From assembly GCF_000002995.4 (NCBI RefSeq), contig NW_025062479.1, positions 1,065,221-1,129,220 on the forward strand: a stretch of DNA of 64,000 nucleotides. Direction: 5' to 3'. The position numbers were made by a program, and so were the translations under genes. The DNA is from Brugia malayi. Taxonomy: Eukaryota > Nematoda > Chromadorea > Rhabditida > Onchocercidae. Shown here piece by piece: positions 37,474 to 50,300 of this stretch. Positions within the stretch are counted from its first letter, which is position 1. Every line of letters starts with the position of its first letter. The notes below the pieces were generated by a model, which had not been told where the DNA came from, did not search any database, and saw only the letters and a list, made by a program, of their open reading frames with translations.

Positions 37474-39687
37474 CTGGTTAATACCTAAAAAACAACTTTC
37501 CCAATTTAAAAGTAGTACTAGAGTGTTACAGAGTGCAATAATAAATACAACTCTGCCGTATTCCATCTAACTTAAGTATATCTCAGCGTTTTGAGATATT
37601 TTGGTATTCATTCCTATTCCTTTTGTAATGATAATCACCACAGACAAAAGGAAACAATCGCAACGTGGGAATCGATAGAATCCATTGCCTTTCCTTAAAA
37701 TTGAATAACTTTTCCCGCACTTATCTTTACAATTTACCGGGAACTCAACAGCGGCTTCCATGAATTCCCGCATTTACCAACCTTCCCCACATCGATAGAA
37801 ATTTCCAAAAGCAGTCCGGCTTATCATTTTATCATGCAGATAACGAAATCAGTACAGCCAACCGAGTCACACGACCGCACTAACTCACTCTAGCAGCAGC
37901 CACTGACGATTAATCCCCGCACCGGACCGTAAAATACGAAGTTACAGACTCTCAAAGACTTTATGGCTACGGTTATGTGAGCATAAGAAACTGGAAGGAT
38001 CGCTCGTCCCGGTCGAAGCAGCTACCCGTCACGAAATTACAGATTGTGCGGTACACTCCTGGAACCTGTTGTAGCAGGTGTACGCGTAAATTACACCTGT
38101 ACATCACCACCACTCATCTTCACACATACGAATTCTCTTGAATTGTAGAGTAGACAAACACAGCGAGCCCATAATTCAAAAGCATTCATATATATGAACA
38201 TGAACTACCAAGTCAATGCCACTTTCGGAAATACCGTGTAAACCGGGAACTCTGTCCCTATTCGTTGTTATCTTTTAGAGTATAAACGTCAGGAAACCAT
38301 AGAGACTGTATGACGAAAACAAGTGCAAAAGACTTGTTGGCATGCACTATTAGCAATATGTTACCAAAACACTGATACCGCTAACAATCATATCATAGCA
38401 GAACTCAACCCTCCTTTTCCGAAAAGAGTCAGTTGCATCGGATGGTTTTGGGACGACGTTAATGAGTAAATACAGATCTTCCACTTCTCTTTAATGATGG
38501 TCTCTTTTATTATATTAGTTACAGCAAGACCGAGATAATTGTTATAAAGTGAAAGTTGAATAATTTAGCATTTCTTTTACAATCACCAGTTATCACATCT
38601 TTTTTTCATCCTGGCATACAACAGCAGTTATTTTTCGTATCAAGTAAGCCTCACAAATGGGCCAGTAGATGTGGGACATTCCAAAGCTCAAAGTTCACGA
38701 CCTCAACGCTCTCTTAGGGATATCTCCAATTACAATGCGACCTGGATGACATCCAACCTATACCGAATTGATGGCAAAATTCATGTCCATAATTTCAGAA
38801 ATGAGAAACTCCATCGGAGGGGCTTACAAACATTAATACATAACAAAACAAACCATAAAATTTAAATTTCACGACATTTCACTGGGGAAACAGAAAGAAA
38901 AAGAAAGAAAAATGAAAAAAGTCGAAATAAAATATTAAGACAAAAGGGAACAAATACGTTCATATTCATGAAAGATACAATAAATTAACGGTGCGTAGTA
39001 GCAGCAGCATATAAACCACATATACATTTACAAAGTTTTGCTTCAAGAAATTCTCGAGATTGAAAGTTATAGAAAGTCACAAAATTTCAAATGCTTGTTA
39101 CTCACAACCATATTTTTAAACTGATTATATATATGACCAAAGATACAGTACAAGATGAAAATTGAGCACAAATATTAAATAATAAACGAAAAGATTCGTT
39201 TGGGAGTAAAAACAAAAGTTCAATTGCAAGTGAAAAGAATACAGAGAATATATGTGGCTAATGAACATTCACTGTCCGATATATATTTAACTACCAACCA
39301 TCCTTTAAACCATCTGTGACATACGTTATTCTCCGAAATGTTTAACTGAAGTTGTTATTTTGAATCTTGATAGCTTATATCAATTTATATTTCGAAATGG
39401 GCAGGAATTCTCAAATAAAAAGCTCGGCAGGACAAGTGTGCAGTAAACATGATGAAACGTGAAAATCGAAAAACCAACAAAATAGATATTAGGTGATTCA
39501 GTCAATGCATTATATCCTCCGGTTGTACCACAATTACACTCCGTACACTGGCCTCTTAAAGTTAATATTTCACATATTACATCATAATTCGATACATCAC
39601 AAGCTACTGCATATTAAAGAATTGACAGAAAAATAATTCAACAGTACATCCTCACCCATACCTTCAAACTTGTGGTAGCATGAGACT
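37474..39687. other. Intergenic: GCL promoter side and WASP 3' flank
   Basis: No supported exon. 37567-37773 (minus) is a short open frame in the probable GCL leader. 38640-38870 is more complex sequence that may belong to the WASP 3' UTR. CCTGTTGTAGCAGG near 38065 is a small hairpin. No RNA gene is recognised. Confidence 0.45.
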
Positions 39688-42600
39688 TCAATCTGATTCC
39701 CATTCACTGTCGTTGTTATTAGCTTCTTCTTCTGATTCCGACTCTGCAAAATTAAGGTTTTTCGAGTTGACATTTATACATCTCTAGCAAGTTAGAAAGC
39801 GGAAATTCTCTTCCCGGAATAAACTTCCCACTTTCCTCTTCTGTTTCAAATGTTCCACTACCGAGTGATCAGCACAATGAATCAGTACAAACATTAGCTT
39901 TTTTAGTCAGAACTGCATGGCATTGTTATAAAGAATAATTAAAAAGAAGAAAAAACAAACCATCTGAATTGCGCATATTCCTACGCCTTTCTTCTAAAGC
40001 TCGAGCTAATGCACCTGCAATTCCAGCTACATCCGTAGAATTTGGTACTGATTTCCGGTTTTCAATCTCTTCTTTGTCTATCTGCAATAAATTATTTACA
40101 TAACTACTAATTTGAACATGAAAATACTAAAATCAGATGAATTAACTGTAATTATCAAATTTTCACCGTAGGAAAGCTAATACTAACAGGTTTTAGATTG
40201 GCTCCTTGCCTTATTTGTGCCATCATTTCATCGCGTGCATCGGTAATACTGTTATCATGATTGATGTTTGTTGTCACTTGTTTTAAAGTAACTCCCGCTT
40301 GTATCTCCTGAAGAAATGAAATGAAAATAAGTGGTGAGAAAAAAATCTCTGAGAACCGAAGTCTCATTCAAAACCCCAATATACCGAGAATCCATAACAT
40401 AGTGCAATAGATTCTGTCAGTTAAAAAAAAGGTATAACGAAATGCCTCACTACATACGAAGTTGTAACCGAAAGAAAAACTGCTTACACTAAGCAAACTT
40501 GCTTTCCCTCCACCACCATTGCTGGCTGTCGAAGTGTAAGATGGCGGAGGTGGTGGAGGCGGAGGTATTGTACCACTGGCGCACGTTACAGGAGGTGGTG
40601 GTGGTGGCGGTGGAGGAGGAGGTGGAGGTGGTGCGAGTGAAGAATTTGTAGAAACTGATGAAGGAGGTGCTGCCGTCGGTACCGAGTACGTAGAACTTGA
40701 CGGTGGTGGTGGCGGTGGAGGAGGTGGGGGTACATCATTTGGTCGGTAGGTAGTTGATGTCCCGTTCATTGCACCCGGTGGCTAAAAAAAGCTAAGATAA
40801 AACTTTCTTTATCCAGAAAGCAAAGATAGTTGTACTTGGTAATTATTTCTTTGCTTGGAAGTTCAAAATTTTAGAACCTTCCTGAAACTTTTACAGAAAA
40901 TTCATTCGACCTGTGGCAAAGGCCTAGCTGGAGGCTTGCTGGAAGCTGGTGGTTTCAGCGGCGGTCTTGAGACTGGAGTAATATGAAATCCTTCACGACG
41001 TAACAACGGAGGTGGTGGCGGCGGAACTGGTGATAATGTTGAAGAATTGATAATTGAGGAGGTCATAAAAGGCCTGAAAAATGCAAAATGTCCTAAATAA
41101 AAGTGTCTATCTTACAAAGTAATTAAGAAAATTCGTCGTGAATGAAAAGTCCAAAATTTTGAAATCACCTCTGATAGTTGTGATGCATTGGAGCTGACGG
41201 CTGCTGTAGTTTAGGAACCTCTTGGTAGCCAGTAATAAATTTTTTCGAAAATTCCAAGTCATCTTTGGACATTCGCTCCGGATTCTCTCCCGCAGCGCGC
41301 AACACAGCCTTCACACTATCATCCATTGGATCATAGTTGTACGTTTCTTGTGAGAAACCACCATCTTGATTCCACCCAAGATGTGCTTTGTGTCTACAGT
41401 ATCATAATATTACAACAAAATATAATACAAATGCCTTAAGAGTATGGCTCAGTAAAAATGACAACTATGAGACTCCTAATAGTAGTTAATGTTTGATAAT
41501 TGTCAAGAATTATAAACGTCCTAGAAAAATCTTTAGTTACTTCTTTAGTGCAACAATTCCATCACCGATGGGTGCGAATCATATGTTAGGAATCATGCAT
41601 CCTTAAGCAACATTTTTGATGCTTAGCGCATATAAAGAAAAGTTCTTTCAGGACTAAATAAAATGATAGAAGTAAATAAAGTTTTCAAATTAAATTCTTT
41701 AAAAAGGACGAAAGGCAAATACAAATGAAGTCCGTGAAATATAAGAAAAACTGACTGAAAATTTGTTGGATTGCTAATGTCCTCCTTCCGAATCTTCTGC
41801 TTCTTTTCTTTTTTTGAACTTTTCTTTTTGGTTCTATTAATCGTCACAAAATTTGTCCATGCGCCGCCACCAATATTTGGTACGGTGCCCATACTAGTAA
41901 TGCCAGTCCTATGTACTGCCGAAACTGCATGAGTTCGGCCACCAAAGGGTAGAAGCGACCCAGAAATGTTCTGTGAGCCGCCACTAGTTACCATCTTCTC
42001 TTTTTCTTCTATTTAAAAAGATAGGTTTTTGAATTTATTGCCGAAAATTATTTCAAAGTCTTAAAACGGAACAGCAATTGTTAATCAGCTTTCATGGTTC
42101 AAAAATATATCAAAGAAAAATTATGAAATGCAGAAATGATGCCTGAAAAACTTACGAGACTTTTTTTCCTGTTCATAGCGCTTATCAAGGTGGGACTTAA
42201 AGCTGAATGCTTCTTCCTTACTCGAAAAATTCAAACCAAACACGCATTCATCTCCCTCGAATGTTAGAAGATGAGGACATCCCAATGGTTGTGATGCGTG
42301 AAAATTCTTATACCTGAACTAACAAATGTAAAAAAAACCCCTTAAAATGAACTGTTCAAAATTACCAAAGTCGTAAAAAGCTATAAAAATTGTTGAAAGA
42401 ACACATCAAAAAGAGATGTCGCAAAGTTAATAAATGAACTCAAATGGTTTTTTAACTTGTAAAATGTCTTCTACATCAAGAAAAACCACTCTAAACCCTA
42501 CAGTAAATTTTTTTTTTTTGAATTAAGAAACTGAATAACTCACAACATTTGTTGCCAAAGATACTGTTTCCTATAAATATCATATAAGCGTAGGAAATAT

Positions 42601-43132
42601 GCTCTTTTATCATAGTCCTTGACAAGCGAAACCACTCCTCTGTGAGCTTTGATCCATACTCCTGGATTCCGTGGATCAGATTTCAGCAACTGTACAACAC
42701 CTGCTGCTAATGAGACACAGTCATGTCCAAGCAAAGAAAAAAGCATACCGTTTTCGACTGAGTTAAAAAGAAGGGCACCTGTGTTTGGCGGTCTGCAATA
42801 GTCGTGGAAACATAAACAGAATATATGTATAGGAACTTTTTTTTAAAGAAAAAGTGTACCAGACATTAAGAATTATTCAATACAAAAAAAAAAAATTGGT
42901 GGTACTGTGGCGAAATAAGAACAAAGTGACAATTAGTTACATTTGAATGTGCATACTGGAAGAACGGTTTCTCTAAAAAAAAGTCCATTAAATCTTTCCA
43001 GAATCAGCATAAACCAAAACTTTTATGCAAAAATAGACACCTTTTTTTGGGACGACCTGTAGGTGTAATACTCAAGCCTGCATGCTGTATGCCTAGTTGA
43101 TATGCACCAGTCGGTGTACCACAGGTGTACAT
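39688..43132 (-). CDS. wsp-1: WASP/N-WASP homologue (Arp2/3 activator)
   Basis: Exons (minus): 43132-43041, 42792-42544, 42313-42156, 42008-41756, 41393-41169, 41073-40911, 40781-40488, 40307-40188, 40081-39961 and 39743-39688; 576 residues with all phases in agreement. The start MYTCGTPTGAY follows a TTTTCAG acceptor-like site. Domains in order: WH1/EVH1 (about 30-165; FSLLGHDCVSLAAGVVQLL, ECVFGLNFSSKEEAFSFK), a lysine-rich basic patch (KKKSSKKEKKQKIRK), CRIB/GBD (ISNPTNFQHKAHLGW, about 245-265), a long proline-rich region with runs of 8-14 Pro (about 326-478), one WH2 motif (DEMMAQIRQGANLKPV), a central helix (AGALARALEERRRNMR) and an acidic end with the conserved Trp (DSEWESD). It links Cdc42 and phosphoinositide signals to Arp2/3 actin nucleation. 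Confidence 0.95.
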
Positions 43133-44759
43133 GGCCTGAAAATAACATGAAAAAGACAAAAAAAAAAAGCAACGAAAATCTTTCCTATAACTTCAAATAC
43201 TATTACACTATTTCTAGGATCAATTCGTATAGAGAGACAAACAAAACTTAAGTGCGGTAATGAAAATACTAGCTGAGATAATCAAAACCGTATGCATAAA
43301 TGACATCGATTATAACTGCATTATGTAATGGCTCAGAACTTCAATATGTAACTTCAAATACGCCACGCTACAACTGGAATTTGTTCATAACTGATAATAA
43401 TTCATACCAGTTTCAGTTTTCAGCAAGGGATTTCGAAACATACAAAAAATAACAAATAATATTGAGTAGCGGTGCCTGAAAAATATAGTTCATCAGAAAA
43501 TGAAATATCGAAAACAAGCTTATATCTATAAGCTAATTTAAAATTTAATATCTTCCCCTCTTCATGGGAAACAATCCGACTCAATTTCACTACCATCGAA
43601 TATTGCTTATATTTTCATACCATGTATTTACCTCAAAACTTAAGCTTGAATGTCATATCAAATTGCACAGATGACAACGATTAAAAGATGATAATCAAGA
43701 TTCAGCGGACAAATGTTTTGAAGATTTATAAAACTGACCGAACATGGCTGTATGTTGGCAGGCAAATGAAAAAACCCGAATTACCAACAACCTGATCTGT
43801 AGAGGAAATGGTATGATGGTTCCACCATTCCGAACGTCAATTTACGGCCATGTATGGCACACAGTCGTATGGAAAAAGGTGTAGTGTAGGCAAAAAAAAG
43901 TCGAAGTTTATAAAAAAGCTATGAACCTGAGGAAACGAAGATAAATTGGCCAATGACAAAAATTCTTCTAAGCACAAACAAGCTCTTCTAACACTGCACA
44001 ATCTTCTATAAATGGATATATTTATAAACAAATGCTTCAAAACAAACAAATCAACAACATCGCTACTTGTAAATACATATCAAATCCGTTTTTTATGTGG
44101 GTCAAAGATAAACAATGTAAAGTGCCGTAAATATTGTAACTTAGAAAAATAACCGATGTTGTAATTGTAGCTTTTAAGTTGCCAGAAGAAATTATCAACA
44201 TGGACACGTAGAGTGCAAAACAAACAGCTATTTGTCATAAATTCCCTGGATATTTAGCTATAATTCCGTACACAATAGTTAGCACATTACTTTTTTTTAT
44301 AAAACCACGCGATACATTCCGCTTTTTTCAGATTACTCCTGAGCAACCATAGTAGCGGAGCATGCTGCCTGCATTTCCAGTTTTTCGACACTTTCAGAAT
44401 AAGAGGTCTGACAAAAGCTGACTGCAGTATTAACTTCAACACTAATTACTACTCATTAGTAAGGGGAATTTGTGTTTAATGCTACACTATTTTATATGCA
44501 GGTAGTAAAATGACGTTTTCATTAACTCGCTCGGTTCAACTCTATCATAGCAGAAGAACTTCCTGACGATATAAAGTAAAACATGCCTATTTCGAATGTA
44601 ACCATTCGTATGCCACATTCAAAATTTTCGAGCCCCTCAAAATAACACGTTTCTGGAGTCCAGGTTTAAGTTGTTTGCACAACTGATCCAAACAGTAAAA
44701 CATTGCCGAGAATTCATAGCAATCAAGAGGATTTCACCTAGACTACGCAACGTAAAGTC
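43133..44759. other. Intergenic between divergent genes, no gene seen
   Basis: AT-rich region upstream of WASP (-) and of the weak gene at 44760 (+). The minus-strand open frame at 43837-44049 has no motif or splice support. Confidence 0.5.
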
Positions 44760-45459
44760 ATGGAAACTCACGGAACTTTTCGATTCACAAATGAACAGAT
44801 CAACACTCATTACCAGCATACGTATGAACCGCAGAGTACCAGTCGGCCAGATACTAACAGGAATCAGGTTGGAGATGATGGGATGAACAATTTCCAACGG
44901 AATGTAGGACTGATTGACGACGTCATCAAGAGTAACGTGTTTCAGGTCCTTGTTTTTTCTTTCATTTTTTTTTAAAGAGAAAAAGAAGGAACAAAGAAAA
45001 TTAAATGAAAAAAAAAAGCAAGCTCCCTGCATGCACCAACAATAATAAAGCTTGGAGATAGTACACATGTGTTAAATATCTATGGGATCCATATTCTAAT
45101 GAGAACCTGGAATTAAAAAAGAAAAGAATGTCCCACTTATTCCGATTCAGTAAGATTACGCCTAAAATATGTTCTTAGGTTTAAGCAGGTAATATTAAAA
45201 TGAATCCTGCGGCATTTCAGGCTCTCTTTTACTTAGCATAATAGCTCGAAATGAATAATCATTCACTCGTGACCCATTATTTCGCCCATGTATAAGACCA
45301 TATGAAGTTTTTGTCTAAACTACTACAGTTCCAACATGTCACCAATTTCAGTTGGAACTGAAAACAGTTTGTGGCGAAATGACACTTCCTAAGTATGTAA
45401 TATGCGTCAACCTCTGGACAAGGAGTCATACTGAGGGAACTTTACAATTCGTAATTTAG
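44760..45459 (+). CDS. Possible small two-exon gene, weakly Tctex1-like
   Basis: Exon 44760-44945 (62 codons, METHGTFRFTNEQINTHYQ to LIDDVIKSNVFQ) ends in a CAG|GTCCTT donor in phase 0. Exon 45352-45459 follows a TTTCAG acceptor in phase 0 and encodes LELKTVCGEMTLPKYVICVN onward to a stop, for 97 residues in all. The composition is more protein-like than the surrounding DNA. DDVIKSNVFQ followed by LPKYVICVN is faintly reminiscent of dynein light chains of the Tctex1 type, but the match is too weak to name it. The minus-strand frame across the same DNA (44637-45068) is an alternative reading that I trust less. Confidence 0.35.
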
Positions 45460-47346
45460 GTAAAAACTAGGCTGAAAGTAGTTAGTCTTAACAAATATTT
45501 CCACAAGGACTAGACTGTATTCGAAATATACATCGAACATGTCTGACAAATCGTCGCATCTTGTCCGACTCTTTCATTCTCCTTTGATCAAGGTAGTGAT
45601 TTATCTAACCAGCATGGACGAAATTCTTTCAATTAGCTTGTTTGACTTTTCTCACCATGGCATATATCATGCTTAACTTCATGAAAATGAAGCGAACAAA
45701 TCGGTGCCATATGTTTTAGGAAAAAAAATTAGCCATGTGGTGCTATATGGTATAAACAGATGAAAGGGACGGATAAATGGACAACTAAATAGATAGAACA
45801 GAATGGAACTATGAAGAATGGACGCGGAAAAATGAAGAGATAATGACGGATGAACAAAAGGAATGAATTATTTTAATCAGTGTGTCACGTAAAATTATAA
45901 AAAAGAGGCTTATAAAATATACATCGATTCAGCGAACCACAGGAGAGGGAAACACCAGCATCAAGGCATTATTTGTGATAATGAATCAGAACCAATTGCT
46001 CTTGAAAATGACAGTGTCGGTATGCACACACGCACGCACGCACGCACACACATATATATATATAAATATACATACATACATACATGCACACATACAAACA
46101 AATACACACGTACCTATACACATACAAATACGTAGTACATCGCGGAGGGAGACACATCGCATTAAACACTCCGTCAGTTGTTCAGTAGGTTTTTGTTTTC
46201 GTTTTTTTTTTTTTTTTTTTCTTTGTTTACTGAGCATATCACAGAAGACAAAATATGAAAGTTTACGTGATTTAAAAGTAGATGACAGTTTAAGAGTTGC
46301 AAATAAACGATATCCTAAAGTTTGTATGAAGAGAGCATATTAGGATAACATTTTAATTTTCTAAATAAACTCTCTCTGCTATCCTTTCCGGAACTCCTTG
46401 GCAGTATACTGCAGTAAAATTTTCGGTAATGTCAAAGAAAGATGGACCTTCGGAAAATATTGCCACCTTTTGTGATCTAACTATAGTTTTCTTGTGGAAA
46501 CGAAGGGTTTGATTAAGTGTCAATTACTGATCAATCGAAAGGAACCGTATGAAACTACTGGATATGTTTAAATGCAAAATCATTTAAGAAAAATGTTATT
46601 GACCGGAAGATCCTAGTTCCCAGTTCTTTGTTCTCGAGAATTGGCTTTCTTTTTATTTTCCTCCCAATGGATATACTATTATACAGCACCACTGTCTGTA
46701 TGCTACTATATGGAAAAATTGATGCGAGGAATTGTTACCAAAAATCCCTGATATTCCATATACTTAGGAACAATGCATTTTATATTACAAATGACTGAAT
46801 AAACACGGGCAAGAAACACTGTGCATATTGAGGAGATTTTCATAGAATACAAATTTCTCGAAAAGACAAAAGGAAAAGTCGGTTTGCAACCGGCCCACTG
46901 ATTTCGTAAGGATAATATCGAGACCGGTTGGTTGTTATATGTTGTGGCTTTTGAATAGATGAAATGGCACATCTTCATATTTACAGAAGAGAAGGAAGGG
47001 GAAGTTAATATTGGGTTTCCACTTGTACTTTTACTTCCGCATTTCGGGTGATCATCCCTTTTTTTGTAGTTCATTATAAATGAAGATATGTTAAAAAATC
47101 AAGGCTAGATCTGTCTTGGCCGAGAATATTGTCATTCTCGATTTGCTTTTCAGTATGACTAGGTCCTGGTCTAAGAGAAATCGTAAAACATGATTTTGAA
47201 AAGAAATTGTAGATTTCATCACTATGCATGCATAATTTCGGCGTTTTACAATGCTAACATCAGTTGTTCTTCAGTAGCGTCTTCACATATATCCTATACA
47301 TTCGAATGTTTCAGACTTGTATAATACATCGGTGAACTCTATATCG
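45460..47346. other. Intergenic, promoter side of the Hrs gene
   Basis: No supported exon. It contains the CA/TA microsatellite at 46022-46130 and a poly-T run at 46205-46220. The open frames at 45882-46343 (+) and 45969-46237 (-) are readings of that microsatellite; the one at 46706-47074 (-) has no motif. Confidence 0.5.
46022..46130. repeat. CA/TA compound microsatellite
   Basis: CACGCACGCACGCACACACA is followed by TATATATATA, CATACATACATACATG and ACACACATACAAACAAATA blocks. Compositionally simple, no gene content. Confidence 0.9.
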
Positions 47347-50300
47347 ATGGCAAAACGTTTTGAACGTCAATTGGGTATTCTTTTTTTTTTTTTTTTTTTT
47401 TTTTTTCATCATAATTTTAGAGACCACTTCTTGAAATAAGTGTTTGCATTTATTTTCATATAAAATTAATGTCGCTTTACTGGAATAATCAGAAGAAGGA
47501 GTTAAAAGTTGGCAAATTCCTTGGTAGTTTTAAATTAGCAGTTTCAAATATTGCATTGGAATGATTTTCCTATTTTTTCTGTTTTAGATAAAGCCACCGA
47601 TTCGACGCTTATTGACCCAAACTGGGATGCCATTATTGAATGTGTTGATTTAATACGTGGAGGAGAAGTGCCGTAAGTACCTCTGATTATTAGGATATAT
47701 TTAAAAACATATGTTAGCGAGAAACGGGATAAATGATTATTCGTGTATGATAAGAAGAGCTGTGAAACTGATCTTACCGATCTAACAAGATTAAGATTGA
47801 CTTTAAAAAGTTTTTGAAGTGTTAGCAATCGAAACTTGATTAATGGCCAAAAATTCTTATTTCCGATTTTCATCCGTATATTATACCCATGTAGTTATGT
47901 GTTTCATTTTAATACTTCTTGGAAAGCTTGAATTGCAAATTTGTAGCGTAAAAGCCGCCGCAGCTGCAATTAGGAAGAGGTACCATAACGAAAATCCGCA
48001 TGTGGCTCATCATGCATTATTAGTCTTGGAAGCATGCATGAAAAACTGTGGTGTCAAGGTATTTTCTTCATGCAGTTCCACATTACATAATTGAATCTTT
48101 TCAAAAAAAAAATTTTTTTTAGTCATCTTATGTTGGTTATTACAGTTTCATGCTGAAATTGCAACAAGGGATTTTATGGAAGATTTGAAGAATCTCTCAC
48201 TAGATACAACACCAGATAAGGTCAGTCAGAAATTTGGCCTTTATTTCTCTTAAACAATTTCTAGCAGTCTCTTCTGTATGTAATAAGAGCTTTTATCATA
48301 GGAATGAGTAGCAGTATAGAATGTCTTACCATACTTCGTCTAGCGGAGAGCTGGTTAAAATACAGTGAAATTGTAAGTCAAATGGGATAACTCGAGTATC
48401 AGGTGAATTGGGTATGGTGGCACACATTATCGGTTGGAATCATCAGAAGGCGTGTTACAGGTAACCATGGGGTAGTCGTAGTAAAGTATATTAAAAATTT
48501 TCCCGTTTACACAACATCATCTCACTTGCTGTTTTTCCAGGCTGCCCTGTTTAGCTGCACAAAGTTGGGTTAATGTTAGAACTAAATTTTAGGAAGAGAT
48601 AAATTCAAATTCCATAGAGAAATGAGTGAGTGTATTTTCAGGTTAAGAACAAAATACTGGAATTGCTTCAGTGTTGGGCTTTGGCTTTCAAAAATAAACC
48701 AGAATATAAAATTGTAGTTGACACCCATAATTTAATGAAACTAGCGGGTTTTGATTTTCCGCATGTTGCGGAAGCAGATGCGATGTTTATTGCGGAAAGT
48801 GCACCAGAATGGGCAGATGGAGAGGAGTGTTTCAGGTAAAAATTATGATTTTTTTTTGGATTTACTCGAATTTTCAGTGTCTCCTTTAGAATGATATGAA
48901 CCATATACAGTGTGCTTATTTTTATCTGTCATTCATTTTAATTACAGATGTCGAACAGCTTTTGGAATCATTACACGTAAACATCATTGCCGTGCTTGTG
49001 GACAAATATTTTGCGACAGGTGCAGCAGTAAACAAAGTTTTTTACCTCAGTATGGTATCGAAAAGCAGGTAAATACGAACGCTCCGCAACTTAAAAAAAA
49101 AAAAAAAAAGGAATTTGGTTTTTAAATATCCCAATTAAATACTTGATTCACCTATTGTTTCATCCAGTTTCATCTTTGAATCCTACCCTAACGAATTGTA
49201 AAACAATTCAGCTCTTCACTTCCGTTTGAGGCTGTCACCTTTTGTTTATTCATTCGAATAAGACAAGATGATTTGTGAGTTTAGGGAAAAAGAATTTTTC
49301 CAGGTAAGAGTTTGTGATGGATGCTATGAGAAGACAGCAACGAAAAAAACTGATGTCAGTTGTTCGCAAAGTTTGGTACCGCTGTCATCCAAAGTTGATA
49401 AATCATCTGTTGATGCGCAGAAAACAGCTGAACAGCGGGCTCGTGAATTAAAGCAGGCTGAAGAAGATGAAATTAACTTGGCTATTGCACTGAGTCAATC
49501 AGAAGCAGAGGCACAGGTTCATCTTCGTTACCTACGGATTATTTTGGGAATAAAGTTTGGACTATAAAAGCAATAAGTTTACATCATTTTCTGTATTAAT
49601 TTTATTTAGTCCTTTTGTAACAGAAAAGACGGGATTAGTTCATCGGATTCTTCAATATTACTTCAGTATTAGGCCTCAACCCCTTCTCCCCACTCATCCT
49701 CTCCCCTCCCCTTCCCCCCCCCCCCCACTCTCACCCTCCCTAACACTCTTTAGGTTATAAGAATGCACTGAGATAGAATAACTGCATGAAACTAGGCTTA
49801 ACTATCAAAACACAGTAGTAAGCAAGAAGAAACAAATTTTCAGGAACGTGAAAGACAGAGGCGTCTTTATGAATTGTATAATGGTACTGATAATCTAAAT
49901 GATGTTAAATCTAATGGAACTGCTGATAATGGAGAGCTGAATAAATCGGTTTATAAAGGAGCAGCGCCCTCTATTGGTACTTTTTTTGTTTTTTTTACTA
50001 GAAAATATCTACGAATAAAGTTGTATCCTAAGATCTGGTGAGCGGTAATAGTAATATTTTCATATTTTTGAATTAAATTAAATATGAATAATTAAACGGT
50101 AGTAGTAGTAATATGCTTTGAATTTAATATGAATTTTTGTTCAGGGGGCGACACACCAATATCGTCAGGTGCTGCTTATGTAGATCCAGAATTGGCGAGG
50201 TATTTAAATCGGGACTATTGGCAACAGAGAAAAAATGAACAACTAAATGCGGTATTTTTGTGCTCTTTAGATGTCAATGTTGGTTATGAATGATATATAT

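Noticed and set aside
37567..37773. 68-codon minus-strand frame upstream of germ cell-less
   Set aside because: No homology seen; the GCL start is better placed at 37473 after an acceptor-like AACCAG, so this is probably leader or promoter DNA.
45882..46343. 153-codon plus-strand open frame and overlapping minus frames
   Set aside because: Mostly CA/TA microsatellite and a poly-T run; composition explains the open frame.
48668..48904. Minus-strand frame over an Hrs exon
   Set aside because: Shadow of the VHS-domain exon, which has full family support on the plus strand.
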